Shown: positions 37,225 to 47,052 of the stretch, in pieces
Numbering within the stretch: position 1 is the stretch's first letter
Layout: the number at the start of each line of letters is the position of its first letter
Source: UTCFX2 sp963827155
GTDB taxonomy: Bacteria > Chloroflexota > Anaerolineae > Anaerolineales > UBA4823
Reading direction: 5' to 3'
Length of the DNA: 64,000 nucleotides
Assembly (NCBI GenBank): GCA_963827155.1
Contig: CAWGZV010000001.1
Location: 62,001 to 126,000 of the forward strand
Made by a program: the position numbers and the translations under genes
The notes under the pieces: model-generated
What the model saw: the letters and a program-made list of their open reading frames with translations, nothing else
Told to the model about the DNA's origin: nothing
Databases searched by the model: none

Positions 37225-40047
37225 ATGAGCACAGTGACATGCCCAAACTGTGGTGCGGACAACAATTCCCAGGCACGTTTCTGCGCCCGATGCGGGAACC
37301 CACTCAGCGTTGCACCAGCCCAGGACCAAGATCAGGTGTCGGTCTGTCCACGCTGCAGCACGCGCTTGCGCACGAGTGCGCGCTTCTGCCCAAACTGCGG
37401 ATTTGACCTGACAAGCGGGCGTGAACCAGCGCGGAATATTGGTGCGGCGGGTGGGACTCCTGCCAGCCCACCACCTCAAGGCAATGCCCCCATCCGCCAG
37501 ACTCAGCTGCTAAGCGAAGTCGCCGGGATCACAGGTCTGACGGTGCGCTGGATGGGCGGCAGCTCAGAAGATTTCCCAGTCTCGAAACCAGATCTGAAGA
37601 TTGGGCGTGCTCCAGATAATGATATCGTCATCAATCACCCAGCCGTGTCTGCGCATCACCTGAGCGTGATGATTTCCAGCGGTGCAGCCACGGTTACCGA
37701 CCTGAAAAGCACCAATGGGACCCAGCTGAACGGACAGCAGATCCCTCCCAATACGCCGACCGCTGCCAGGCCGGGCGATATTCTTCGGATTGGTGACCTC
37801 ACCGGAAACTGGGTAAGCCTGGTCTTTGAAGGAGCTGCAGGCGAAGCGCTCCGAACACTCTCGCTCGGGAAGCTAGACCTCTCGAAGACCACCAATATAT
37901 TAATCGGTCGCGATCCTGGCTGCTACCTTCCATTAAATCATCCTTCAGTCTCATTCCACCATGCTCAAATTTATAAGCAGGACGGTGGACTGGCGATACG
38001 GGATTTAAACAGCACGAATGGTACATTTGTGAACGGCAAGCGGATCGCGATTGTCCCGCTTTCGAGCGGGGATGAAATCCAAATTGGGCCGTTTAAACTT
38101 TCCTACGATGCTCAGCAGCAAAGCCTGGCACAATCCATGCGTCTCGGGCACCGGATCGATGCCATTCAGCTTGGGCGCGAAGTAGCCAATAAAAGGATGA
38201 TCCTGAGCAACGTCTCGATGACTATCCAGCCCGGTGAATTCGTTGCCCTGGTTGGAGGGAGCGGCGCCGGGAAAAGCACGTTGATGAAAGCGATGAATGG
38301 CTACGATCCGGCAAATCACGGCCAGATTTTAATGGATGGCGAGCCGCTCTACCCAAAGCTGGATCTGTACCGCACGCATATGGGCTACGTCCCTCAAGAC
38401 GACATCATCCACCGCGAGCTGCCTGTTAAAACTGCTCTCTACTACGCCGCAAAGCTGCGCTTACCAGATGCCAGACCTGCTGAGATTCAGGCCCGAATTA
38501 AGGATGCGCTGGGTTCGGTTGAGATGACTGAGCATGCCAATAAACCGGTAAGAATCCTCAGTGGAGGTCAGCGGAAGCGAGTCAGCATTGCGGTTGAGCT
38601 TTTGGCGAGACCCACCCTCTTTTTCTTAGATGAGCCTACCTCCGGGCTGGATCCTGGTCTTGAGAAAAAGATGATGTACGACCTCAACCGGCTTGCCGAC
38701 GAAGGCCGTACGGTGGTGCTTGTCACACACGCCACTGCGAACATCGAACAATGCGACCATGTCGCATTTCTTACCCAAGGCTGGCTGTCTTATTATGGTC
38801 CGCCGAACGAAGCGCTGAACTTCTTTGGCGTACGTGATTTCTCTGATATCTATCTCAAGCTGAGCCAGGAATTAGACCCTGCCCGAGGAATTCAGATCCC
38901 ACCAGAGCTGCAGGCTTATTATCATCCGAAACCAGGCGCTTCGGGAAAAACATACGCAGGTGTCCTCTGGGCTCATCACTATCATCAATCGAGTTTGTTC
39001 CAAAAATATGTGGCTGATCGTCAAAGCAAACTGCGCTCAGCAGGCGGCGGGGTCGCCGCTGCGGCAATTCCTCCTCGCCGCATGAAGGATTCCTTCATTC
39101 GCCAAACCATCATCCTCGCTCGCCGGCAGTTCGACCTGATCCGCTTCGATTGGCGGACACTTTTCATCTTGCTGTTTATGCTGCCGATGCTGGGTGCGAT
39201 GTTTGCCTTGGTCAGTAAAGAAGACGACCTGGTTGGTCGACCTGGGAACATCGAGCAGATCGATGCCGCGCTGACGCAAGAACTCACTGCAGATGGTTTG
39301 CAGGTTGATGAAAAGGTAAATTATATCCCTCTGGCAAAAGCGCAGCTATTGGTGACGATGATGGCTCTGGCTTTAACCCAGGCGGGGACATTTGCGGCTG
39401 CATATGAGGTTGTGAAAGAAAGGGCAATATTCCGGCGAGAAAAAGCGGTCAACCTAAAAGCGACCTCGTATGTGCTTTCAAAGATGCTGGTGTTGGGAAT
39501 GTTTGCCATCTTTCAAGTGGGAGCGTTCCTGTTAATGCTCGCGATCGTTGTAGACTTTGGGTTTAAGGGAGCAATATTTGGATTGGGGATTTTTGAGCTG
39601 TATGTTTCCCTCTTCCTGGCTGTGGTTGCCAGCATCGCTTTGGGTCTATTCCTCTCTGCCATCGTGCCCAGCCAGGATGTCGTTTTATATGCGATCCTTG
39701 CACAGCTGTTCGTGCAAATTGTGCTCACAGGTACCCTCTTCCCGCTTGAGAACAGCCCTGCGTCTATGATCTCTCCCGGATATTGGGCAACCCTCTCTGC
39801 CGGATCAACCGTGGATATCCCATCGATAAATGAGAAAAGCAGAGTGTGCTCTGTCAATGAAATCCCAAACATGCAAACCGGCGCGAAAGAGCTGAAGGTG
39901 ATCTGCACCGAGGCGAAGCAGGATATCGCCGTGAATTATGAGCATACTGAAGACAACATCATTTACACCTGGTTGGGGATGGGAGCGCATATATTCTTGT
40001 GGACCCTGCTGACGATCATCGTTCAAGCGCGTAAAAAGGTCGATTGA
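37225..40047 (+). CDS. Zinc-ribbon, FHA, FHA, ABCG-type transporter
   Basis: 940 residues. ATG 37225 is chosen because AGGAGG ends 6 bases before it, while ATG 37219 directly abuts the site. Two zinc ribbons (CPNCGADNNSQARFCARCG; CPRCSTRLRTSARFCPNCG), FHA 1 (IGRAPDNDIVIN, LKSTNGTQLNG), FHA 2 (IGRDPGCYLPLN, LNSTNGTFVNGKR), then an ABC ATPase with GGSGAGKST, LSGGQRKR, LFFLDEPTSGLDPG and VTHAT, and an ABC2 membrane domain with ~6 helices. A Cys-containing loop lies before the last helix. It resembles mycobacterial Rv1747 in layout and is a paralogue of the 13.0-15.8 kb gene. FHA domains suggest control by the two neighbouring kinases. Confidence 0.93.
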   Translation: MSTVTCPNCGADNNSQARFCARCGNPLSVAPAQDQDQVSVCPRCSTRLRTSARFCPNCGFDLTSGREPARNIGAAGGTPASPPPQGNAPIRQTQLLSEVAGITGLTVRWMGGSSEDFPVSKPDLKIGRAPDNDIVINHPAVSAHHLSVMISSGAATVTDLKSTNGTQLNGQQIPPNTPTAARPGDILRIGDLTGNWVSLVFEGAAGEALRTLSLGKLDLSKTTNILIGRDPGCYLPLNHPSVSFHHAQIYKQDGGLAIRDLNSTNGTFVNGKRIAIVPLSSGDEIQIGPFKLSYDAQQQSLAQSMRLGHRIDAIQLGREVANKRMILSNVSMTIQPGEFVALVGGSGAGKSTLMKAMNGYDPANHGQILMDGEPLYPKLDLYRTHMGYVPQDDIIHRELPVKTALYYAAKLRLPDARPAEIQARIKDALGSVEMTEHANKPVRILSGGQRKRVSIAVELLARPTLFFLDEPTSGLDPGLEKKMMYDLNRLADEGRTVVLVTHATANIEQCDHVAFLTQGWLSYYGPPNEALNFFGVRDFSDIYLKLSQELDPARGIQIPPELQAYYHPKPGASGKTYAGVLWAHHYHQSSLFQKYVADRQSKLRSAGGGVAAAAIPPRRMKDSFIRQTIILARRQFDLIRFDWRTLFILLFMLPMLGAMFALVSKEDDLVGRPGNIEQIDAALTQELTADGLQVDEKVNYIPLAKAQLLVTMMALALTQAGTFAAAYEVVKERAIFRREKAVNLKATSYVLSKMLVLGMFAIFQVGAFLLMLAIVVDFGFKGAIFGLGIFELYVSLFLAVVASIALGLFLSAIVPSQDVVLYAILAQLFVQIVLTGTLFPLENSPASMISPGYWATLSAGSTVDIPSINEKSRVCSVNEIPNMQTGAKELKVICTEAKQDIAVNYEHTEDNIIYTWLGMGAHIFLWTLLTIIVQARKKVD

Positions 40048-40287
40048 GTTGGTCTCACCGGTCAACATTTTCGATCGGCTAACGAATCGATCATTGGATT
40101 GAGCGATAAGCATCACTGGATTTGCCTCGCTTGTAGACAGCAGGTTGGTGATCCTGTTTGCTGGTTCTCAGCGACTCTGCTGCTGAGCTCAGGATGCTTC
40201 ACCAGGCTGGACTTTTGGCACCCATAGAAGTCTAGATTCTGAGGCTTTGAAAGAACTGCATTATGAAACTCGCCGGATGAACCAGCA

Positions 40288-41577
40288 ATGAATGTGGAGG
40301 AACGTTTATTGGCGGATTATTTGAAATTTACCTGCCGCTGCAGTCGCGACAATGTACTGGTTGTTGAAGATACGCAGGTGATCCATACTTTGATCGAAAT
40401 CACCCCGAGCTCGGAAATTTCGAGGATGAGGGTACCACTCAATTTTGCACTGGTTTTAGATCGAAGCGGATCGATGGCAGGTGAAAAACTTCACACTATG
40501 AAACAGGCGGTGCTTCAAATAATCGATCAGTTGGATGAGCAAGATTTTGTTTCGATCGTGACATTTGAAACCCAGACCGAAGTGCTGGCAGCGTCTCAAC
40601 CACTGAAAAATCGCAATAAGTTAAAGCGGCAGGTGGAAAAAATCCAAGATGGGGGCGGAACGAATGTTGCCCCGGCGCTGAACGCGGCATTAAACTTGGT
40701 GAGCCAGAAGGCAAGCGATCAGCGTCTTAATCGGATCATCCTGCTGACCGACGGCGAAGCAACCGATCGTGAATCAGATTCTTACAGGATCGCTGATCAG
40801 GCTGGGGCGATCCGCATTCCAATCGTCTGTCTGGGATTTGGGAAAGATTGGAAAGAGGAATTTCTATTCGATATTGCCGATCGAAGCATCCAGGCAGCTC
40901 CTGGAGCGCGAATCGGAATGGCGGATTACATCCCATCACCAGGAGATGCGGCGAGGATTTTCCAGGAAATCTATCAATCGATGCTGGTGGTTGCCCAAGA
41001 CGTTAGCTTAACGGTTCGAATGGTGCAAGGTCTTGAGGCGCGTACAGTGTGGCAGGTTGCTCCGTTCATTCGGCAGCTCGATATGGAGGTGATCCAGGGA
41101 CGCTCAATCCAGATCCCAATCTCGAATATCGATCGATCAGGTGCTGCGTTCCTGATCGAGATCATGCTTCCACCCCGTCCACCAGGTCCGGTCCGGATTG
41201 CCCAGGCTGATGTGGTTTATCTGATCCCGGAAATCGGCAGACAGCGCCAGACTGTGGACGTGGTCATTAACTTCGAACCTGATCCAAATTCTTGCAAAAA
41301 TTATGATGATCGAGTAATGGCTGTTGTTGAGAAAGTTCAAGCTTTTCGACTTCAAACGCAAGCGTTGGATGATGCCCTGGAGGGAGATGTTGGCAGCGCA
41401 ACGCGTCGGCTTCGGCAGGCAGTGACGATCTTACTCTCGCATGGGGAACTGGACCTTGCCGACCAGATGGAACAAGAGGCTGAAAGGCTGGAGCAAACTG
41501 GGGTTGTGTCATCCGAAGGGAGGAAGACGATTTTGCTTTCCAGCAGAAAAACAGTGAGGCTTTCGGATCAAGAATAA
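40288..41577 (+). CDS. von Willebrand factor A-domain protein
   Basis: 429 residues. The vWA domain (~50-235) has a full MIDAS: DRSGSMAGEK, a Thr in GGGTNVAPAL and Asp in LTDGEATDRES. C-terminal to it is a beta-rich region and a helical tail. No signal peptide is seen. A TTG at 40309 has GGAGG 8 bases upstream (within the ORF start), so the real start may be there. vWA proteins next to PP2C and Ser/Thr kinases are known as a signalling triad (as in TerY-P systems), and that arrangement is present here. A 240-base gap before it shows no gene. Confidence 0.88.
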   Translation: MNVEERLLADYLKFTCRCSRDNVLVVEDTQVIHTLIEITPSSEISRMRVPLNFALVLDRSGSMAGEKLHTMKQAVLQIIDQLDEQDFVSIVTFETQTEVLAASQPLKNRNKLKRQVEKIQDGGGTNVAPALNAALNLVSQKASDQRLNRIILLTDGEATDRESDSYRIADQAGAIRIPIVCLGFGKDWKEEFLFDIADRSIQAAPGARIGMADYIPSPGDAARIFQEIYQSMLVVAQDVSLTVRMVQGLEARTVWQVAPFIRQLDMEVIQGRSIQIPISNIDRSGAAFLIEIMLPPRPPGPVRIAQADVVYLIPEIGRQRQTVDVVINFEPDPNSCKNYDDRVMAVVEKVQAFRLQTQALDDALEGDVGSATRRLRQAVTILLSHGELDLADQMEQEAERLEQTGVVSSEGRKTILLSSRKTVRLSDQE

Positions 41578-41653
41578 TTCGGAATAAATCGTTTAATTGC
41601 GTGCGGATGGCCTTTGATATTTATGTGATTGTTGGAGCACCGGAGGCTCGACG

Positions 41654-42934
41654 ATGGCATTGAAGACCTGCCCAAATTGTGGTAAACCGCTCCGCCCTGG
41701 AGCGAGATTTTGCGGAAACTGCGGAGCGACTATCCCAGAAGATCATCCGGATTTTGATGAGGTTCATGATCAGCCTTCAGCGCTTCCATGTCCAAATTGC
41801 GGTAAGCCTGTTCGCGTTGGAGCAAAGTATTGCAATGCCTGCGGGAAGGAAATTCCGCAAGCAGCTGCCGATGCGACCAAGCCTGCAATAAATCCCTCAA
41901 TGGTAGCACCTCCAACTGCTCATGCTTCGTCGTCTTCCAATATTGGAATTCCTGCTAAAACGAGACAAAGCCCTCCTCCTATTCCCCAGTTAGATGGGAA
42001 ACCTGTTCGAAAGCCGCTTATCCCCATCCTGATTGCAGGATTGGCGATCTTGTGCCTTTTTGCCGGTGTAGGAGGGTACACGTATTGGAAGGATCCTTTC
42101 AACTGGCTTACTACTGACACCCAGCCACCTACGGATACGATTCCGGCAACGTTAAAGCCAACTGGTACTTCACAATTGTTCGTCATTACCTCAATTACCC
42201 CGCCGAATCCGACCCCTGAACAACCGCTCCCCAGCACGACGTTCGTGCTGACGCCGACGGTCGAGTCGCCGTTGGAAGGAACCGCAGCAGTCACTGCAGT
42301 GCCCTTGACCCGAGTCCCTGTGACCGAATCGGTGATGATCACACCCACAGTCCAGCCGGTCGAAGCTTCCCCAACTTTATCGGTGATAATCGAAGACGAG
42401 TTCGACACTGCACTGAATGAACAATGGGTGGCATGGGGCAATCCCAGGCCAACCATTCGATCAGGATTTGGCGACAGCTGGTTGGATTTAAAAGCTGCTG
42501 ACAATCCTTCTCAGGCAGGCGTCACCGCACGGAAAGAAGTACCGAACTCGATCGGTACTGAAATTGAATTCGAAGCGCAGTTAAATTCCGGCTACCCGCT
42601 CTACCCTGTGCTCTTCGATTGGGACCCCATTCAGTTCGATCGAGGTCCAGACAACAGCCTACCGACCGTTCTACACCTGGAAATCCAAAAAGCGCGTGTT
42701 GTCCTACAGGCTCCGGCTGCAAATAATTCCTGTCAATCCCCGCTGGATGGGACCAAGAAGCATATCTATTTGATAAAATTTCTTTCCGAGAAAAATGCAG
42801 CCCTTTATTTGGATGACGGCGCTTCCCCAGTTTGCGAGCTGGAAATTGGGATTAAACCAATCTCTGGCCGGATATCGTTTACAGGTACCGGATGGATCAC
42901 GCGTATAAAAGTTTCCGGCGCTCCGCTTCCGTAA
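41654..42934 (+). CDS. Double zinc-ribbon membrane protein with lectin-like C-terminus
   Basis: 426 residues. Two zinc ribbons (CPNCGKPLRPGARFCGNCG; CPNCGKPVRVGAKYCNACG), a Pro-rich linker, one membrane helix at ~120-142 (LIPILIAGLAILCLFAGVGG), a long Thr/Pro-rich stalk and a C-terminal beta-sandwich-like domain (~240-426, EDEFDTALNEQWVAWGNPRP) resembling concanavalin/LamG or DUF1080 folds. The topology implies cytoplasmic ribbons and an exported C-terminus. The same type of outer domain is on the kinase downstream. It may bind carbohydrate or cell wall. GGAGG lies 9 bases upstream of the start. Confidence 0.85.
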   Translation: MALKTCPNCGKPLRPGARFCGNCGATIPEDHPDFDEVHDQPSALPCPNCGKPVRVGAKYCNACGKEIPQAAADATKPAINPSMVAPPTAHASSSSNIGIPAKTRQSPPPIPQLDGKPVRKPLIPILIAGLAILCLFAGVGGYTYWKDPFNWLTTDTQPPTDTIPATLKPTGTSQLFVITSITPPNPTPEQPLPSTTFVLTPTVESPLEGTAAVTAVPLTRVPVTESVMITPTVQPVEASPTLSVIIEDEFDTALNEQWVAWGNPRPTIRSGFGDSWLDLKAADNPSQAGVTARKEVPNSIGTEIEFEAQLNSGYPLYPVLFDWDPIQFDRGPDNSLPTVLHLEIQKARVVLQAPAANNSCQSPLDGTKKHIYLIKFLSEKNAALYLDDGASPVCELEIGIKPISGRISFTGTGWITRIKVSGAPLP

Positions 42935-42958
42935 TCTGCCCCGTTTAGGAGAAGAAGC

Positions 42959-44611
42959 ATGCCTTTACAAACCGGCCAAGTTCTGAACAACCGCTATCGG
43001 ATCGTGAAGCTGTTAGGCGAAGGAGGCTTTGGAGCTGTCTACCGCTCCTGGGATTCGAATTTGAACCGTCCATCCGCGGTAAAAGAAAATAAAGATACCT
43101 CACCAGAAGCCCAACGTCAGTTTACGCGTGAAGCCACTGTCCTGGCGAATCTATCTCATCCTAACCTTCCAAGGGTGACCGACCATTTTATCCTCCCCGG
43201 GCAAGGCCAGTATTTAGTGATGGATTATGTAGAAGGGGACGATCTGGCCAGCCTGGTCCGGCAGCGAGGCCCAGTCCCAGTGAAACAGGCGGTATTATGG
43301 ATCTCGCAGGTGGCCGATGCACTGGACTATTTACACTCACGCCAACCACCGGTTGTCCACCGCGATATTAAACCCGCAAATATCCGTGTCACCCCAGATG
43401 GGAGAGCCATGCTGGTGGATTTCGGATTAGTCAAGGTATACAATCCACAGTTCAAGACAACCCTCGGAGCGCGGGCGGTTACGCCGGGTTATGCTCCCCC
43501 AGAACAATATGGGCAGGGATCTACGGACGCACGCTCGGATCTGTATGCCCTGGGCGCCACCCTATACAATATTCTTACCGCCCAAGAGCCACTAGAGAGC
43601 GTCCAGAGAATGTCGGGTGCCCAGCTGCGTCCGACCAGGCAAATAAATCCTAATGTGCCCCCTTCTATAGATCAAGCGATTGAACGTGCCTTGCGGCTTG
43701 AGCCAACGCAGCGATTTCAGAAGGTCAGCGAGTTCAAAGCTTCCTTGGCTTTGCCGAGCGAGCCAGTGTTAGTCAGACCCGTAGCGGAAACTTACGCCAT
43801 GCCCCCTTTGCGTGCTTCGGCGGCTGAGCCCAGCATCCGACAACCCATTTCAAAGCCAAGACCGAAGCGAAGTATGGGGATGTGGATTGGCATCGCGGCG
43901 GTTGTGGTGCTGTGCGTAATTGGCGCTCTGGCTGCGCTGGGTTGGATGGTATCCGCTCAAAACGAATCAGCCCAGGCAACCTCAGATGCAGAAGTGCAGG
44001 CGACCCTCAAAGAGCGCGTCCGAACCACCTCGACTGCTCAAGCAAACGCGACCGCTACCTCCAGGGTCTCAGCCACCCAGACCGCGCTTCTCGACCAATT
44101 GGCAAGTAAAAGCCAATTGGTCTATGGTCCTGCTTCTGGACAACTGGAACATGCGGAAGGCGATTCGATCATTGCCCAGGATGCAGGGGTCAACCTAAGA
44201 GATTTTGTAGTAGAGGCCTTGTTTACGAACCCGTACGCATCAACGGAAGGAAATTGGGATTACGGATTTATCCTGCGCCATGAGGATAAAAACACTCAAT
44301 TCCGTTTTGTCATCAATTCGGATCGCACCTGGGTTTTATTTAATAATAATAACGATCCAGACGGAGTGGTGATTGCCCAGGGGGAATTATCTGAATTGAA
44401 CCTCGGCGCAAATGAATCCAATAAAATTAAACTCATTTTCCAGGGAAACCGCGGATGGTTCTACCTTAACGACGTAATGATATCGGATTTGGATCTCTCG
44501 GCGCGCATGAATCCTGGAGGAATATATATCGTTACGGGTGTGTTTGCCGATTCGACCATCCCTGGAAAATCGACTGGCTATACCGATTTCACGGTGTGGT
44601 CTCTAAATTAA
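42959..44611 (+). CDS. Membrane Ser/Thr protein kinase with lectin-like outer domain
   Basis: 550 residues. The kinase domain (~10-270) has LGEGGFGAVYRSW, VKENKD, HRDIKPANIRV, VDFGLVKV and TPGYAPPEQYG; it is very close to the 35.1 kb kinase. One membrane helix is at ~305-328 (MWIGIAAVVVLCVIGALAAL). The outside part is Thr/Ala-rich and then a beta-rich domain (GNWDYGFILRHEDKNTQFRF, NKIKLIFQGNRGWFYLND) of concanavalin type. It is likely a PASTA-like sensor kinase in function but without PASTA repeats. It sits between a zinc-ribbon protein with a similar outer domain and a membrane subtilase. Confidence 0.93.
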   Translation: MPLQTGQVLNNRYRIVKLLGEGGFGAVYRSWDSNLNRPSAVKENKDTSPEAQRQFTREATVLANLSHPNLPRVTDHFILPGQGQYLVMDYVEGDDLASLVRQRGPVPVKQAVLWISQVADALDYLHSRQPPVVHRDIKPANIRVTPDGRAMLVDFGLVKVYNPQFKTTLGARAVTPGYAPPEQYGQGSTDARSDLYALGATLYNILTAQEPLESVQRMSGAQLRPTRQINPNVPPSIDQAIERALRLEPTQRFQKVSEFKASLALPSEPVLVRPVAETYAMPPLRASAAEPSIRQPISKPRPKRSMGMWIGIAAVVVLCVIGALAALGWMVSAQNESAQATSDAEVQATLKERVRTTSTAQANATATSRVSATQTALLDQLASKSQLVYGPASGQLEHAEGDSIIAQDAGVNLRDFVVEALFTNPYASTEGNWDYGFILRHEDKNTQFRFVINSDRTWVLFNNNNDPDGVVIAQGELSELNLGANESNKIKLIFQGNRGWFYLNDVMISDLDLSARMNPGGIYIVTGVFADSTIPGKSTGYTDFTVWSLN

Positions 44612-44727
44612 ATGCTCAGCGTGAGGGAGTGGTTGATTTCCAATCCCAGCAGTAAAGAGTTAAATAGAATAAAGGTTGGCTTCGTTTCGTCGAGCATTCT
44701 CCAGGATTGGTTTGAAAGGGTTCCATT

Positions 44728-47043
44728 ATGGAAAACCAAGATTCACATGGACAGTCACAAGGGACGAAATCTGGTTTCGTCGATCGCCTGACCACCGGGC
44801 GAGGTTTTATAATCCTGGTTGTAGTCACGCTGCTCCTTTTAATCCTGGCAGCTGCGAGCGCCGTATTTTTTATCCGCAATAAGACTGCAGCAGATGCCCT
44901 CTCCCCACCTCCTTCATTAGATGAGCTGGCGCAGCAATACCCTGAAATAAGCCACATCCTGCAGGATGATAAGCTGGATTCGGTTTATAAGCAGTTCATG
45001 GTGGCATTTCAAGAAGGTGGGATTGACGCCGCGTATGAGCTCGCCCAAAAACGCGGAATTCTCAGCCCGAACAACGAGGTGCGGATGACGCTGGAGTTGG
45101 ATTCGGAGGACAACCAGGCATTGCAGGACTCTCTAAAAGCCCATGGGATCCTTGTTACCACTGCAAGCGGCAACCTGATTGACATCGCCATCCCTGTGGA
45201 TATTCTTGAGGCATCCCTTGCGGAAGACCCTCCTGGGGCAATCTTCATGGATATTACCGGCCTGGAACAAATCGTCAGAGTTCGTTTACCCATGCAGTCA
45301 CTCGAAGATGTTGGTTCGGTTGAGACCGAAGGAGTTGCTGTGATCGGTGCGGATGCATGGCAAGCCGCTGGGATCACTGGAAAAGGTGTCCGGATCGGGG
45401 TATTGGATGTCGGTTTTGATAAATATCTAGATTTACTTGGGTCAGACCTGCCTGCAACCGTGGTTGCGAGATCATTTATTCATGGTATGGAGATCGACCA
45501 GACTGGAAATGAGCATGGCAGCGCAGTATCCGAGATCATCCATGACATCGCGCCGGATGCCGAATTGATCTTCGCCGATTACCAAACGGTTGCAGAGAAA
45601 CAAGCCGCTGTGGATTGGTTGTTGTCTCAGGATGTGGACATTATCACCAGCTCTACAGGGGCTATTTATGGTCGTCGTGACGGGAAAGGACCTCACGCGC
45701 TCATTGTCGATCAGGTCTACGCGCAGGGGGTCCTTTGGGTTAATTCCTCTGGGAACACAGGTTATACCCATTATCGGGCCGTTTTCACGGATGCAGACGG
45801 GAATGGATATCATGAGTTCGCACCTGGCGATGAATATATGGGATTTTCGCCGAGTGGGGCCGCTTCAGTCTCACTCAATTGGGATGATTGGGATCAGGCC
45901 ACCCAGGATTTGGACCTGATTATCCTGGATTCAGAGGGAAACGAGATTGCCAGCTCAAGGGATACTCAGAGCGGCCCTGGATCTGATGCTGGTGAATTTG
46001 TCTACTATGAATTCCCAGACGAAGGACCATATTATGCTGCAATTTATTCGGTCAACACCGACCGGGAGGTGACCCTCGATTTTTTTCTCCGCGACGGTTT
46101 GATTGAGTATTATTCCCCAGAATACAGTGTGAATACCCCAGGCGATTTGGAAAGCTCACTTACCGTCGGTGCGGTAAATTGGGAAACAGAGCAGCTTGAA
46201 GATTACAGCTCGCAAGGCCCGACAGAAGATGGGAGGATCAAGCCGGATATCATGGCGCCTTCAGGCGTATCCAGCGCCGCCTACGGAGAAACCTGGGATG
46301 GGACCTCTGCATCCTGCCCCCATGTCACTGGGGCAGCAGCGCTGCTCATGCAGGCGTTCCCAGATTACACCGCAAGCCAGATACGCGACTACCTTATCAG
46401 CCATTCTCTGGATATGGGCGCCGGCGGCCCCGATCCACAGACTGGATACGGCGAGCTTAAACTTGGAGACCCACCCGAAATTTCTAACTTGCCTCCTGCC
46501 GCTCCTCCAGCTCCAGAAACCCCTCCAGAGCCAACCCCAATCACCGCCCCTGTCAGCGAAGCGACGCCGACCTTGCCGCCAACCCCGACTCCGATGCTTG
46601 AAGAGGAACCAGCATCTAATTCAGATGAAGGCTCAGATCCAATTGTCGCCCTCATGCTTTTTGGCTGTGTTCTTGTGCCCGGACTGCTGGGATTTGGCGG
46701 GATTGGATTAATTGCGGTTGTGATTACAATGCGGCGCACCTCATCAAAGCCTGTGCAGCCAGATCGCCGCGATTGGGCTCTCCCAGATCAACCAACCCCT
46801 CTTAAGCCGCAACCGCCACCTCGAGTACCTGGAGTCGACAAACCACCAGATGCCGTCACCTGCTGGAACTGCGGGAAAGCCAACCAGCCCGGAACTAGAT
46901 TCTGCACATCTTGCGGCACAAATATCAAGCCGGCAAGATCACTCAGCCTTCGAAAACCGAATTATTGCGTGAATTGCGGCAGCCCTTTGCGAGCTAACTC
47001 GAAATTCTGTCCGAAATGCGGTCATCCCGTAAAACCCGGATAG
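44728..47043 (+). CDS. Membrane-anchored subtilisin-like protease with C-terminal zinc ribbons
   Basis: 771 residues. N-terminal helix at ~29-50, then an S8 peptidase domain with the catalytic triad Asp in GVLDVGFD, His in GNEHGSAV and Ser in GTSASCPHVTGAAAL; the oxyanion Asn is in NSSGNTG. An insert near residue 360 has beta-sandwich/calcium-like acidic loops. After a Pro-rich stretch comes a second helix at ~645-670 (ALMLFGCVLVPGLLGFGGIG) and, on the other side, two zinc ribbons (CWNCGKANQPGTRFCTSCG; CVNCGSPLRANSKFCPKCG). The protease would lie outside the membrane and the ribbons in the cytoplasm. Such a layout could link proteolysis to cytoplasmic signalling; the substrate is unknown. Confidence 0.92.
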   Translation: MENQDSHGQSQGTKSGFVDRLTTGRGFIILVVVTLLLLILAAASAVFFIRNKTAADALSPPPSLDELAQQYPEISHILQDDKLDSVYKQFMVAFQEGGIDAAYELAQKRGILSPNNEVRMTLELDSEDNQALQDSLKAHGILVTTASGNLIDIAIPVDILEASLAEDPPGAIFMDITGLEQIVRVRLPMQSLEDVGSVETEGVAVIGADAWQAAGITGKGVRIGVLDVGFDKYLDLLGSDLPATVVARSFIHGMEIDQTGNEHGSAVSEIIHDIAPDAELIFADYQTVAEKQAAVDWLLSQDVDIITSSTGAIYGRRDGKGPHALIVDQVYAQGVLWVNSSGNTGYTHYRAVFTDADGNGYHEFAPGDEYMGFSPSGAASVSLNWDDWDQATQDLDLIILDSEGNEIASSRDTQSGPGSDAGEFVYYEFPDEGPYYAAIYSVNTDREVTLDFFLRDGLIEYYSPEYSVNTPGDLESSLTVGAVNWETEQLEDYSSQGPTEDGRIKPDIMAPSGVSSAAYGETWDGTSASCPHVTGAAALLMQAFPDYTASQIRDYLISHSLDMGAGGPDPQTGYGELKLGDPPEISNLPPAAPPAPETPPEPTPITAPVSEATPTLPPTPTPMLEEEPASNSDEGSDPIVALMLFGCVLVPGLLGFGGIGLIAVVITMRRTSSKPVQPDRRDWALPDQPTPLKPQPPPRVPGVDKPPDAVTCWNCGKANQPGTRFCTSCGTNIKPARSLSLRKPNYCVNCGSPLRANSKFCPKCGHPVKPG

Positions 47044-47052
47044 TCGAAGGCA

